A stretch of DNA of 8,625 bases from CAMBDR01 sp046597185 (lineage in GTDB: Bacteria > Pseudomonadota > Gammaproteobacteria > Burkholderiales > Burkholderiaceae_D), in the NCBI GenBank assembly GCA_046597185.1, contig JBKJLF010000454.1:1-8625 (forward strand). Direction: 5' to 3'. The number at the start of each line of letters is the position of its first letter. Position 1 is the first letter of the stretch. The position numbers and the translations under genes are program-made. Below are positions 1 through 6,935 of this stretch, piece by piece. The notes beneath the pieces are model-generated. The model was not told where the DNA came from. It made no database searches and was given only the letters and a program-made list of their open reading frames with translations.

Positions 1-41
1 GCTTCGGGGCGGAGCTGGCGGAGCTGGCGGAGCTGGAATAG
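1..41 (+). CDS. Possible 3' end of a + strand gene cut by the window edge
   Basis: Read from base 3, the + strand gives F-G-A-E-L-A-E-L-A-E-L-E and a TAG stop at 39-41. The three A-E-L triplets come from an exact 9-base repeat. A G/C hairpin follows within two bases of the stop, and the next gene converges from the right, which fits a real gene end. Only 12 codons are visible, so no family can be named, and the frame could be open by chance. Confidence 0.35.
   Translation, partial: FGAELAELAELE
9..35. repeat. 9-base tandem repeat, three exact copies
   Basis: The unit gcggagctg occurs at 9-17, 18-26 and 27-35 without mismatch. In the frame ending at TAG 39-41 it encodes Ala-Glu-Leu three times. 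The length is a multiple of three, so copy-number change would not shift that frame. Confidence 0.9.
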
Positions 42-42
42 A

Positions 43-66
43 GGGGGAATTGGCACCCCCCGTTTT
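43..66. terminator. Candidate bidirectional terminator hairpin between converging genes
   Basis: GGGGG at 43-47 can pair with CCCCC at 56-60 around an 8-base loop. On the + strand this is followed by cgtttt. On the - strand it lies about 10 bases past the stop of the permease gene and is followed by tctatt. The stem is short and neither T-run is long, so it is a moderate candidate. Its place between two convergent stops is the main support. Confidence 0.4.
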
Positions 67-72
67 CCCTTC

Positions 73-1290
73 TCATTCGCTTAACAATTCCGCCGCTGTG
101 TGCATGCCTTCGATATGTTCGGATATAACGCGTATCATGACGATAATGGGAATACCGAGCAATAGACCCCAAATTCCCCACAGCCAACCCCAAAAAAGTA
201 GTCCTATAAATACCGCTACGGCATTCATTTTAGCGATTCTTCCGGTCATCCAGGTCGTTAAAAAGGTACCTACCAGCGTCGCTGCCAGCATTGATGAGCC
301 CGATACCAGGAACATTGCCGACAGTGACCCAAATTGCATGAAAGCAGTCAATCCGGTAGCGACTGAAATGATCAACGAACCAAAATACGGAATGATGTGC
401 AGGCAGCCTGCCGCGACTGCCCAAGCGCCCGCATTTTCCAGTCCGATCCAGCGGAAAACAATCCACAACAACAGTGCCAGTAGCACATTCGTGATCAGCA
501 ACATAAACATATAGCGCTGGATGGATTTGTTAATATCATCAAGTATATGCACTGTAATTTTCTTTGATGATAGCGATGGCCCGGTGATTTTTATGAGCTT
601 CCGTTTAAAACTATTTCCAGAGGATAAAAGAAAAAATACCAGGAAGATGACAATTGTCCCCTGTCCAATAAACCCGATTGCGCCCATTGATCCGGCCCAT
701 AACCAATCCTGTATTTTGAACGTCGGGCTGGCAACCACAACACGTATAGGCGCTTGCCTATTGCTTGGGCGGCCCCCTGTTGCCTGATTGGTTGCTTTTT
801 CAATTTCAGTGGCCGCAGCCTGCATTTGTTGCATCGTGCTCGGTTGACCGTTTTGCGCTTTGATGATGGCCTTGGATATTTGTCGCGCCGCTTCAGGCAA
901 GCTCACCAGGATTGATTGGAACTCGGTACGTAGCGAATTAGCGACTGCGGCGGTGCCGCCCAACAATGCGATCAATACCAGGATGGTCCCGATAACACGT
1001 GGAATTTTTATGCGCTCCAGCCAAGTTACTACCGGCGTCAAAGTGTAAGAAATTAAAATGCTGAAAACTAGTGGGATGAAAAATTTTTGCGCCCACTGTA
1101 GTGCGAACACGAATGCAACCGTCGCCAGAATCGTTAGAGCGATACCGCGTCCGCTGGCCTGAAGAGGGGGGCTGTGTATTTTTTGCAGAAGTGTGGTGCG
1201 TTCTTTTTTCGGCGCGGCTTCCGGCGCAACAATATTTTTTGCGGGTGGCGCGCTCTTTGGCGCTAATTCTTCTTGAGGTGGGGTATGCAT
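73..1290 (-). CDS. AI-2E family transporter (PerM-like inner-membrane permease)
   Basis: This 405-residue protein fits the AI-2E/PerM family (PF01594), polytopic inner-membrane proteins. Some members export autoinducer-2 and others act as ion antiporters, so the substrate here is unknown. Residues 1-45 are a hydrophilic Pro/Ala-rich cytoplasmic head. Hydrophobic segments lie near 48-66, 69-88, 98-118, 200-223, 262-285, 290-315, 318-345 and 355-388. Family-like blocks are HIIPYFGSLI near 298-307 and the Trp/Gly-rich FWGWLWGIWGLLLGIP near 366-381. Between segments 3 and 4 is the usual soluble stretch (about 120-198), here rich in Gln, Asn and Ala. The ATG start is supported by AGAAGG ten bases upstream. 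It is transcribed away from the glycine-zipper gene and stands alone. The family call is firm; the transported molecule is not known. Confidence 0.93.
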   Translation of the reverse strand: MHTPPQEELAPKSAPPAKNIVAPEAAPKKERTTLLQKIHSPPLQASGRGIALTILATVAFVFALQWAQKFFIPLVFSILISYTLTPVVTWLERIKIPRVIGTILVLIALLGGTAAVANSLRTEFQSILVSLPEAARQISKAIIKAQNGQPSTMQQMQAAATEIEKATNQATGGRPSNRQAPIRVVVASPTFKIQDWLWAGSMGAIGFIGQGTIVIFLVFFLLSSGNSFKRKLIKITGPSLSSKKITVHILDDINKSIQRYMFMLLITNVLLALLLWIVFRWIGLENAGAWAVAAGCLHIIPYFGSLIISVATGLTAFMQFGSLSAMFLVSGSSMLAATLVGTFLTTWMTGRIAKMNAVAVFIGLLFWGWLWGIWGLLLGIPIIVMIRVISEHIEGMHTAAELLSE

Positions 1291-1455
1291 GGTCTAATAG
1301 CCTTCTTTTTTATATTGGTGTTCAGATAAATACAGTATAAAGCGATGAAAAAATGCCCGAGCCTATCCGATTTTTTGCATTTATTTCAGTCGGCAATTTT
1401 GTCGCGGTCGCTGAATTTCTTATTTGCAAGTTATATTGCTTCGGCAATGCGGTCT

Positions 1456-1693
1456 GTACGCTAACGCACATAGTGGGCGCGCCAGGAATGCCAGTCTGGC
1501 TTGGTTCAGGGTTTCGCTTTTTCGTTTCCTTTCAGGGCTTCGTAAGACCTGCTTCAGCATTACCACCTGTCGCTGGCGACCAAGGCCGGCCAAGCGGGAC
1601 ATCAATACAAATACCGGCTACCGCTATCGGCATTCTGGCCTCGATAGTATCAAAGTTTCCTAAATTCAAGGGCCTGTGTTCGTTAGCGTACTT
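1456..1693. repeat. Inverted pair of a GTACGCTAACG-type word, possibly REP-like
   Basis: The + strand at 1456-1469 reads gtacgctaacgcac. The - strand of 1680-1693 reads gtacgctaacgaac, giving an inverted pair with one mismatch in 14 bases, about 210 bases apart. A related word, gtgcgctaacgaac, lies at 7053-7066 as one arm of a small palindrome. Words of the type GCGTTAGCGC/GCGCTAACGC are common in intergenic REP-type repeats of betaproteobacteria. That link is an inference, and no full REP hairpin is present here. Confidence 0.45.
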
Positions 1694-1721
1694 ACAGGAC
1701 CAATTCCGCGTGGCAAGATGA

Positions 1722-1748
1722 CCTACTTGCCCTACTTGCCCTACGCAC
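1722..1748. repeat. 9-base tandem repeat, two exact copies plus a partial one
   Basis: The unit cctacttgc occurs at 1722-1730 and 1731-1739, followed by a partial third copy (cctac) from 1740. It lies just upstream of the glycine-zipper gene in non-coding sequence. Confidence 0.75.
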
Positions 1749-1809
1749 ACAGCGCATGGCTACTCGGTACCCGCAATGTTACAACTCAATGAACAACGAA
1801 AGCTCACAA

Positions 1810-2487
1810 ATGAACACACCACATACTGCTGTATCCAAGTCCAATCTTCATCCATTGATCGTTGCCGCTGCCGTCTCGGTGGTGCTGGTATCCGGCCTGG
1901 GGGCTGCGTCCCTCATGGGTTGGCTGCCGCCTTCGTCAGCCAGTCAGAATGCCCAGGTCCAATTGGGCGCTAATGGCCAACCTGTGCCGCAAGCTGGCGC
2001 TAACGGCCAAGCTGGCGCTAACGGCCAAGCTGTGCCGCAAGCTGGCGCTAAAGGCCAAGCTGTGCCGCAAGTCGGCAATTCCAGCTATCGCCCCGCGCCG
2101 GCTCATCATGCGCGCCAGCCTGAACAAATCGCAGCACCGAACCCGGCCCGTTGCGCGGCGTGCGGCGTGATTGAGACCGTCAATGAAGTCGCCACGCGTG
2201 GCCAAGGTACCGGGCTGGGCGTCGCCGGCGGCGCGGTGGTGGGCGGCCTGCTGGGCAACCAGGTGGGCGGCGGCAGAGGTCGCGATCTGGCTACCATCGC
2301 CGGCGCGATCGGCGGCGCGGTTGCCGGCAATCAGATCGAAGGCAACGTCCGGGCCAGCCATAGCTATACCATTTCGGTACGCCTGAACGACGGTTCCATG
2401 CGCACCTTCCACCAGTCCGAACAGCCTGGCTGGCGCGCCGGTGATCACGTACGCATCGTCAATGGTTCGATACGCTCCGACGGTTAA
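1810..2487 (+). CDS. Membrane-anchored glycine-zipper 2TM domain protein
   Basis: The predicted 225-residue protein belongs to the glycine-zipper 2TM (SlyB/Rick_17kDa-like) envelope proteins, whose role is structural or stress-related and poorly defined. Residues 14-37 form one hydrophobic segment, probably an uncleaved inner-membrane anchor or signal; there is no lipobox. Residues 53-88 are a Gly/Ala/Asn/Gln/Pro repeat linker of 10-residue units. A C-A-A-C pair (C115, C118) precedes the Gly-rich zipper at about 131-168, which contains GGAVVGGLLGNQVGGG and AGAIGGAVAGNQ. The C-terminal 171-225 looks like a small beta domain (YTISVRLNDGSMRTF). ATG codons in frame lie at 1756, 1789 and 1810, none with a clear ribosome site. 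I chose 1810 because it places the basic head and hydrophobic segment in the usual position. A terminator follows directly, so the gene looks monocistronic. Confidence 0.88.
   Translation: MNTPHTAVSKSNLHPLIVAAAVSVVLVSGLGAASLMGWLPPSSASQNAQVQLGANGQPVPQAGANGQAGANGQAVPQAGAKGQAVPQVGNSSYRPAPAHHARQPEQIAAPNPARCAACGVIETVNEVATRGQGTGLGVAGGAVVGGLLGNQVGGGRGRDLATIAGAIGGAVAGNQIEGNVRASHSYTISVRLNDGSMRTFHQSEQPGWRAGDHVRIVNGSIRSDG
1966..2073 (+). repeat. In-frame 30-base tandem repeat with one 18-base short copy
   Basis: Units start at 1966 (30 bases), 1996 (18 bases), 2014 (30 bases) and 2044 (30 bases). Each begins ggcgctaa and encodes Gly-Ala-(Asn/Lys)-Gly-Gln. The full units go on to (Pro/Ala)-Val-Pro-Gln-(Ala/Val), while the short one stops after one further Ala. 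All lengths are multiples of three, so copy-number change lengthens or shortens the linker of the glycine-zipper protein without breaking it. Confidence 0.92.
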
Positions 2488-2496
2488 GCGCACATC

Positions 2497-2543
2497 AAGG
2501 GGCCGTACCAAGAACACGCGGGCCCTTTTTTTTTGTTTTTTTT
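2497..2543 (+). terminator. Rho-independent terminator after the glycine-zipper gene
   Basis: AAGGGGCC at 2497-2504 can pair with GGCCCTTT at 2521-2528 (eight pairs, one G-U) around a 16-base loop. A T-run follows, unbroken from 2526 to 2534 and, after one G, from 2536 to 2543. It starts ten bases past the stop codon. Confidence 0.75.
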
Positions 2544-2798
2544 GCGCCGTGCTATACTCACCAAGGAGTTTTTCGATTTTGAAATATTCAGACCTAGGAA
2601 TATTGAATGATTCATCTAAATGACCCGAAACGAAATCTTCTACTGAAAGTTTTGCCTGCCGAAGATTTCACGCGACTTACTTGCTTGAAGATGGAGCTCC
2701 TCCGAGATAGCCTGTGTTGGCAATGAAGGCTCGCCTGGCAATTTACGCTAGCAAGTTAATTTCTTGCTCCACTTACCAACCTTTTACCTAAAACCGCA

Positions 2799-4856
2799 AT
2801 GAACTCCAAGAAACTCACCAGTGGTCGCCGACGCTCATCGCAATTGCAGACTGACGTGCTACAGGACGCCATCTTCAACAACGCGCACTTTTCCTATATC
2901 GCCACCGACGCCGCCGGCATCATCCAGATATTTAACGTGGGTGCCGAACGCATGCTTGGCTATCGCGCCGATGAGGTGGTCGGTTTGGCCGCGCCTGATA
3001 CCTTGGCCGATGCCGTCGAGATGTCGGCCCGGGCCGCCGCGCTGAGCGGGGCGGAAATCGCGCTGCGTCCGGGCCTGCCGATCCTGCTGGCCAAGGCCGC
3101 CCAAGGCGCCGAGGACATCGTTGAATTGACTTTCGTGCGCAAGGATGGCACCCGCCTCGCCGCCAGCGTGTCGGTCAGCGCGCTGCGCGATGAAGATGAA
3201 GCCATCATCGGCTATCTGCTGATCGGCACGGACAACACGGAACGTAAGCGCGCCGAAGCCGAGCAATCGCTGCTGGACCAGCGCCTGCGCGACCAACAGT
3301 TCTATACGCGCAGCCTGATCGAATCGAATATCGATGCGCTGATGACCTGCGATCTGCAGGGCCTGATCAGCGACGTCAATCATCAGATGGTGTTGCTGAC
3401 GGACCGCAGCCGCGAACAACTCATCGGCACGCCGTTCAAGACGCATTTTATCGACCCCGAGCTGGCCGACGCCGCCATCCGCCAGGTTCTGCGCGACGGC
3501 AAAGTGATGGACTTTGAGCTGGTCGCGGTGCGGCACGACGGCTTGCAAACGCCGGTGTCCTACAATGCCACCACCTTCCATGATCGTAACGACGTGCTGC
3601 AGGGCGTGTTTGCGGCCGCGCGCAATATCGTCGAGCGCAAACAGTTTGAACTCGTGCTGCAGGAAAAAAATGTCGAGCTTGAAGGCGCGCGTGCAGTTGC
3701 CGAGAAGGCCAACCTGGCCAAATCCGAGTTCTTGTCGAACATGAGCCACGAGCTGCGCACCCCGCTCAATGCGGTGCTGGGCTTCGCCCAGTTAATGGAG
3801 AGCGCGACACCGCTGCCATCGCCGGCGCAAAAACTGTCAATCGAACAAATTCTCAAGGGAGGGTGGTATTTGCTGCGCTTGATAAACGAGATATTGGACC
3901 TGGCGATGATCGAATCAGGCAAGCTTTCGATGACGCTGGAATCCGTGTCGCTGGCCGAGGTCTTGCAGGATTGCCAAGTCATGATCGCGCCACAAGCCTT
4001 GTCCCATCACATCGCGATTGATTTCCCGGTCGGTGATGAGCCGCATTATGTCCACGCTGACCGCACCCGCATCAAGCAGGTAATGATCAACTTGCTGTCC
4101 AACGCGATCAAGTACAACCGCGCTGGCGGTAAAGCAAGCGTGCGTTATGCGCCGCTGCCTGACGGGCGGCTGCGCGTCAGCGTCAGCGACACAGGGATCG
4201 GCTTGTCCGGGGATAAGCTGGCGCAACTATTCCAGCCATTTAACAGGCTGGGCCAGGAGTCCGGGGCGGCTGAAGGCACCGGCATCGGACTGGTCGTGAC
4301 CAAGCAGTTGGTGGCGCTGATGGGCGGCTCGATCGGCGTCGAAAGCGTCGTTGGCGAAGGCAGCACTTTCTGGTTCGAGCTCACAAGCACATCCGCAACA
4401 GCGTCGCCGCCAAACGATGCCGCGCCTGTATTCGAAGAGCGCACCAAGGCGGCAGAACATGCTGCCTTGCGAACGCTGCTCTATGTCGAAGATAATCCGG
4501 CCAATTTGAATCTCGTCGAACAGCTGATCGGGCGCCGTAGCGACCTGAAGTTGCTGGTCGCAGTGGATGGTCTGGGCGGGATTGCAATAGCCCGTTCCCA
4601 GCTTCCTGACGTCATCCTGATGGATATTAATCTGCCTGGCATGAATGGACTCGATGCCATGAAGATCTTGCGCGCGGATCGCCTTACCGCGCATATTCCG
4701 GTGCTGGCACTGTCTGCCAACGCCATCCAGGGCGATATTGACCGGAGCCTGAAGGCGGGATTCTTCCGCTACCTCACCAAGCCGATCAAAATAGACGAAC
4801 TCATGATGGCGCTCGACGTGGCGCTGGACTACGCGGCCAGCAAGGCATCGCAATAG
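2799..4856 (+). CDS. Cytoplasmic PAS-PAS hybrid sensor histidine kinase with C-terminal receiver
   Basis: This 685-residue protein should autophosphorylate on His and pass the phosphate to its own receiver. Two PAS-type sensor regions lie near 25-150 and 165-280, the first ending in GTDNTERKRAEAE, a usual PAC-like exit. A short coiled coil (about 280-308) leads to the dimerisation/phosphoacceptor domain with H-box FLSNMSHELRTPLNAVLGF, phosphoacceptor H317. The ATPase domain carries the N-box NLLSNAIKYN (N435), G1 DTGIG (464-468) and G2 GTGIG (493-497). The receiver (about 558-680) has E564/D565, phosphoacceptor D609 in LMDINLPGMNG, S639 and K661, so all key residues are present. I see no membrane segment or HPt domain, so the signal is probably intracellular and an HPt partner should be encoded elsewhere. 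No separate response regulator adjoins it. ATG 2799 lacks a clear ribosome site, but no better start is visible. Confidence 0.95.
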   Translation: MNSKKLTSGRRRSSQLQTDVLQDAIFNNAHFSYIATDAAGIIQIFNVGAERMLGYRADEVVGLAAPDTLADAVEMSARAAALSGAEIALRPGLPILLAKAAQGAEDIVELTFVRKDGTRLAASVSVSALRDEDEAIIGYLLIGTDNTERKRAEAEQSLLDQRLRDQQFYTRSLIESNIDALMTCDLQGLISDVNHQMVLLTDRSREQLIGTPFKTHFIDPELADAAIRQVLRDGKVMDFELVAVRHDGLQTPVSYNATTFHDRNDVLQGVFAAARNIVERKQFELVLQEKNVELEGARAVAEKANLAKSEFLSNMSHELRTPLNAVLGFAQLMESATPLPSPAQKLSIEQILKGGWYLLRLINEILDLAMIESGKLSMTLESVSLAEVLQDCQVMIAPQALSHHIAIDFPVGDEPHYVHADRTRIKQVMINLLSNAIKYNRAGGKASVRYAPLPDGRLRVSVSDTGIGLSGDKLAQLFQPFNRLGQESGAAEGTGIGLVVTKQLVALMGGSIGVESVVGEGSTFWFELTSTSATASPPNDAAPVFEERTKAAEHAALRTLLYVEDNPANLNLVEQLIGRRSDLKLLVAVDGLGGIAIARSQLPDVILMDINLPGMNGLDAMKILRADRLTAHIPVLALSANAIQGDIDRSLKAGFFRYLTKPIKIDELMMALDVALDYAASKASQ

Positions 4857-4946
4857 AAGGAGAATGATTGATGAAAGGGGTCACCAAAGGGATCAGGTTA
4901 CTTTTTTTTGTTGATATAAAATAACTTCATTCAACACATAACCAAA

Positions 4947-5160
4947 ATGCCTCGTCTCCCGCGCCTGACTATGCCAAACGTTGCGCAGCATGTTGTGCAG
5001 CATGTTGCGCAGCATGTTGTGCAGCGGGGTAACAATCGGCAAGCAATTTTCTTTGCGAAAGAGGATTATTCCACCTACCTCGATTATTTGCGCGGATGGC
5101 GACATCGAACGAATCGACGCCGTTCATGCCAATGCCAGGAACTCCGTGTGCTGCCGAACA
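4947..5160 (+). pseudogene. Eroded N-terminus of a REP-associated tyrosine transposase (RAYT)
   Basis: The first 49 codons match the well-known start of RAYT/Y1-type transposases: MPRLPRLTMPN, then VVQRGNNRQAIFF and EDYSTYLDYLR. Full-length relatives run about 200-300 residues with an H-x-H catalytic motif and a later Tyr. Here the recognisable frame ends after about codon 49. In the +1 frame, AVHA at 5119-5130 sits about eight residues beyond the LR, where the family has its A-(I/V)-H-A-Y-V-L-M block. The following bases only faintly resemble the N-H-V-H-L-L region, so the HxH motif and catalytic Tyr are lost. The insert VAQHVVQH doubles the stretch before QRGNN. Such enzymes act on REP elements in intergenic DNA. 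This copy cannot be active. Confidence 0.72.
4980..5027 (+). repeat. 12/24-base tandem repeat inside the RAYT remnant
   Basis: Four 12-base units lie at 4980-4991, 4992-5003, 5004-5015 and 5016-5027. They alternate gttgcgcagcat and gttgtgcagcat, the last ending cgg. The alternation shows one 24-base duplication of an older pair. Translated, it gives V-A-Q-H, V-V-Q-H, V-A-Q-H, V-V-Q-R, where family members have a single stretch before QRGNN. Confidence 0.9.
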
Positions 5161-5202
5161 GACCGCAGCAGCCAAAAGATTAGATTATAGAAAAATCAGG
5201 TT

Positions 5203-5221
5203 AATAAGGAATCAAATCATG
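5203..5221 (+). promoter_or_regulatory. Ribosome binding site fixing the start of the cysteine-repeat gene
   Basis: AAGGA at 5206-5210 lies eight bases before ATG 5219, in the leader ttaataaggaatcaaatc. It favours this start over the longer in-frame extension, which would run through the transposase remnant. A similar leader recurs before ATG 5688. Confidence 0.7.
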
Positions 5222-5626
5222 AACCAACATTTGTTGATGGGCTTCATTGGCGTGGTGACGTTTTTAGCAGGTAATGTCGGCGCAAAAGAGGTAAGTCTCG
5301 CCACGGGAGAAACATACCGCCAGGGAGACCTCACCGTCACCTGCGGCCAAGCGTTAACCGAGGATAAACCTCTGGTTCTCAAAAACTGCCAGTACTGGGA
5401 CGATTTTAATGAAAAGTGCCTATTTGAGAAAAAGACTTATGTACACAAAAATCTTGAATGCGTTGAAGAATGTCAGTACTGGGGAAAGTTCAACAGCACC
5501 TGCCATTATCAGACAAAGTGTTCTTTCTACCCGGCACAAAAGTCATTTGTGCGAACCACCTGCGATAAGTTTGACGACTTCAACAATACCTGTATTAAAA
5601 CAAATGAGATAAAAATAGTGCATTAA
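5219..5626 (+). CDS. Small secreted cysteine-repeat protein, family not recognised
   Basis: The predicted product is 135 residues. Residues 1-22 (MNQHLLMGFIGVVTFLAGNV...) look like a Sec signal peptide with cleavage near GA|KE, so the mature protein should be periplasmic or outside the cell. It has nine cysteines: C42, 57, 67, 81, 85, 95, 101, 115 and 125. Three 11-residue repeats stand out: CQYWDDFNEKC (57-67), CQYWGKFNSTC (85-95) and CDKFDDFNNTC (115-125). Each is C-x9-C with Phe-Asn at the same place, spaced 28 and 30 residues apart. Disulphides within each repeat are likely but inferred. ATG 5219 has AAGGA eight bases upstream; the frame is open back to 5096, but the ribosome site and signal peptide decide for 5219. 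The gene is more AT-rich than its neighbours and lies between two pseudogenes, which suggests acquisition. I assign no function. Confidence 0.8.
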   Translation: MNQHLLMGFIGVVTFLAGNVGAKEVSLATGETYRQGDLTVTCGQALTEDKPLVLKNCQYWDDFNEKCLFEKKTYVHKNLECVEECQYWGKFNSTCHYQTKCSFYPAQKSFVRTTCDKFDDFNNTCIKTNEIKIVH

Positions 5627-6012
5627 TACAATAAAAAGGCGGCACATTTTCGTCTGACTCAATTCCAATGAATTAATAAGAAATAAAATGACCGAACCAG
5701 CGCCCTGGTTAATTATTTGCAGAACGCCGCAAAGATCACTTTTGACTGTAAACATGCCCACAAAACAAATGATCAGCCATACAGTTCGGCAGCTTTGGGG
5801 CCAAGCACTACGGCGTCAAGGCATCGGGACAACAAGGCAATGCCAACTACGTAGTCGGCACTTCGCGCTTCAAAACCGATGGCTACCGTGATCACAGCGC
5901 TGCCACACGCGACACGACGAATGCAAAGCTGCGCATCGCGACGGGCGACGATTCAACTGTCACGTTGATAGGCAATGCTGTTGGCAGGTGTGCGCAACAG
6001 CAACATCGTCGT

Positions 6013-6028
6013 TCGGTCGGTCGGTCGA
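6013..6028 (+). repeat. TCGG tetranucleotide repeat at the receptor frame junction
   Basis: TCGG occurs at 6013, 6017 and 6021, followed by TCGA at 6025. It is the only clear tandem tract in the window whose unit is not a multiple of three. It sits where the two receptor frames meet. One extra unit would read R-S-V-G-R-S-V-D-H-Y-I and join both pieces. Confidence 0.85.
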
Positions 6029-6503
6029 TCACTATATCGCACCCGAAAATGGCAACGGCAATGGAAACGAAAATGGCGACGACTCCGGCTCGGTGCGTTA
6101 TCACGCGACCAAGCCGATGGCAGGCGCGACCTACAAATTTTCCGATCAATTGCACATCTATGCGTCGTTCGGCAAAGGGTTCGAAACGCCGACGCTGAGC
6201 GAACTCTCCTATCGTCCAGGAAGTACAGGTGCTTCCGAATTCAATTTCGATCTGCAACCGGCCACCAGCAACAATTACGAAGCTGGCATCAAGGTGCTCG
6301 CCGGGAAAAATTTTCACGCTAATCTGGCAGTGTTCCACATCGATACAAAAAACGAACTCACCGTGCTATCTAATTCTGGTGGCCGTTCTGTGTTTCAAAA
6401 CGCCGGCAAAACCCGCCGCGACGGCCTTGAGCTGACGCTACAAAAGGAGGCGAAAAATGGCGTCGGCATGTTGCTCTCAGCCTCGCTGCTACGCGCGACC
6501 TAC

Positions 6504-6539
6504 GTGACATACGTGACATACGTGACATACGTGACATAC
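6504..6539 (+). repeat. 9-base tandem repeat, four exact copies, inside the receptor remnant
   Basis: The unit gtgacatac at 6504, 6513, 6522 and 6531 encodes Val-Thr-Tyr four times after LLRATY and before ADNF. Relatives normally have no such insertion in this barrel segment. The tract is perfect, which suggests a recent origin. Confidence 0.93.
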
Positions 6540-6935
6540 GCCGACAATTTTTGCGCCAGTGCCTGCTCGCCGTCCACGCAAGTCACCGCAGGCAAGCGCA
6601 TTCCAGGCGTACCGAATCAGACTGTCCTGGGCGAACTATCGTGGCGCAATGAGGCAACCGGATTGAATGCAGCGCTGGAAGCTAAGTACGTTGGAAAAAT
6701 TGCGGTCGACGACCTCAACAGCGATGCCGCCTCTGCTTATTTCATCGCCAACCTGCGCGTCGGGCTTGCGCAAAAAATCGCGCGCTGGCACATCAAGCAA
6801 TTCATCCGGGTTGACAATATCGCCAATCATCACTACATCGGTTCCGTGATCGTCAATGAAAGCAACAAGCGCACCTTCGAGCCGGCTCCGGGTCGCAACT
6901 ATCTGGCAGGCATTTCCGCGATCTATTCCTGGTAG

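Larger units (their letters stand above)
1291..1809. other. Long intergenic region between divergent genes, no convincing gene
   Basis: This 519-base gap separates the permease (-) from the glycine-zipper gene (+), so it should hold both promoters. On the - strand a TATACT word at 1339-1334 lies about 45 bases before the permease start, but I see no good -35 partner. Open frames of 60-120 codons occur on both strands; none has a ribosome site, recognisable motif or family-like composition. The gap contains an inverted pair of a GTACGCTAACG-type word (1456-1469 and 1680-1693) and a 9-base repeat (1722-1748). Part of it may be decayed coding or REP-like DNA. Confidence 0.6.
5773..6935 (+). pseudogene. 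TonB-dependent (siderophore-type) receptor remnant with large deletions and a frameshift
   Basis: Two pieces of one outer-membrane receptor are visible. Bases about 5782-5985 in one frame encode QFGSFGAKHYGVKASG, then TDGYRDHSAATRDTTNAKLR, typical of the first barrel strands after the plug. From about 6020 another frame gives DHYI, GNENGDDSGSVRYHATKP and IYASFGKGFETPTLSEL, then the barrel's end: NNYEAGIK, RRDGLELTL, GKRIPGVPNQT, VDDLNSDAASAYFIANLRVG, FIRVDNI, EPAPGRNYLAG and a terminal aromatic AIYSW. Intact relatives have about 700 residues. Here the signal peptide, TonB box, plug and a few hundred mid-barrel residues are missing. A TGA at 5770-5772 precedes the first piece and no ATG lies in its frame before the junction. 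A 315-codon frame from GTG 5988 is open but encodes only a partial barrel, so expression as a working receptor is very unlikely. Confidence 0.85.

Noticed and set aside
1353..1721. 122-codon + strand frame in the gap before the glycine-zipper gene
   Set aside because: No ribosome site, no recognisable motif and odd composition; overlapping frames of similar size exist on both strands.
1936..2517. 193-codon - strand frame
   Set aside because: It is antisense to the glycine-zipper gene and its repeats mirror those of the real gene.
2859..3749. 296-codon - strand frame
   Set aside because: It lies fully inside the histidine kinase gene and is His/Gln/Arg-rich low-complexity, as expected for a shadow of a GC-rich gene.
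4857..4922. Terminator after the histidine kinase gene (T-run at 4902-4909)
   Set aside because: A T-run is present, but I could find no stable stem directly before it.
4980..5027. CRISPR-like short repeats here and at 6504-6539
   Set aside because: The units are directly adjacent with no spacers and keep the reading frame; they are simple tandem repeats.
5988..6935. Calling the 315-codon frame an intact receptor gene
   Set aside because: It lacks signal peptide, TonB box, plug and part of the barrel, and starts at a GTG inside a deletion junction.
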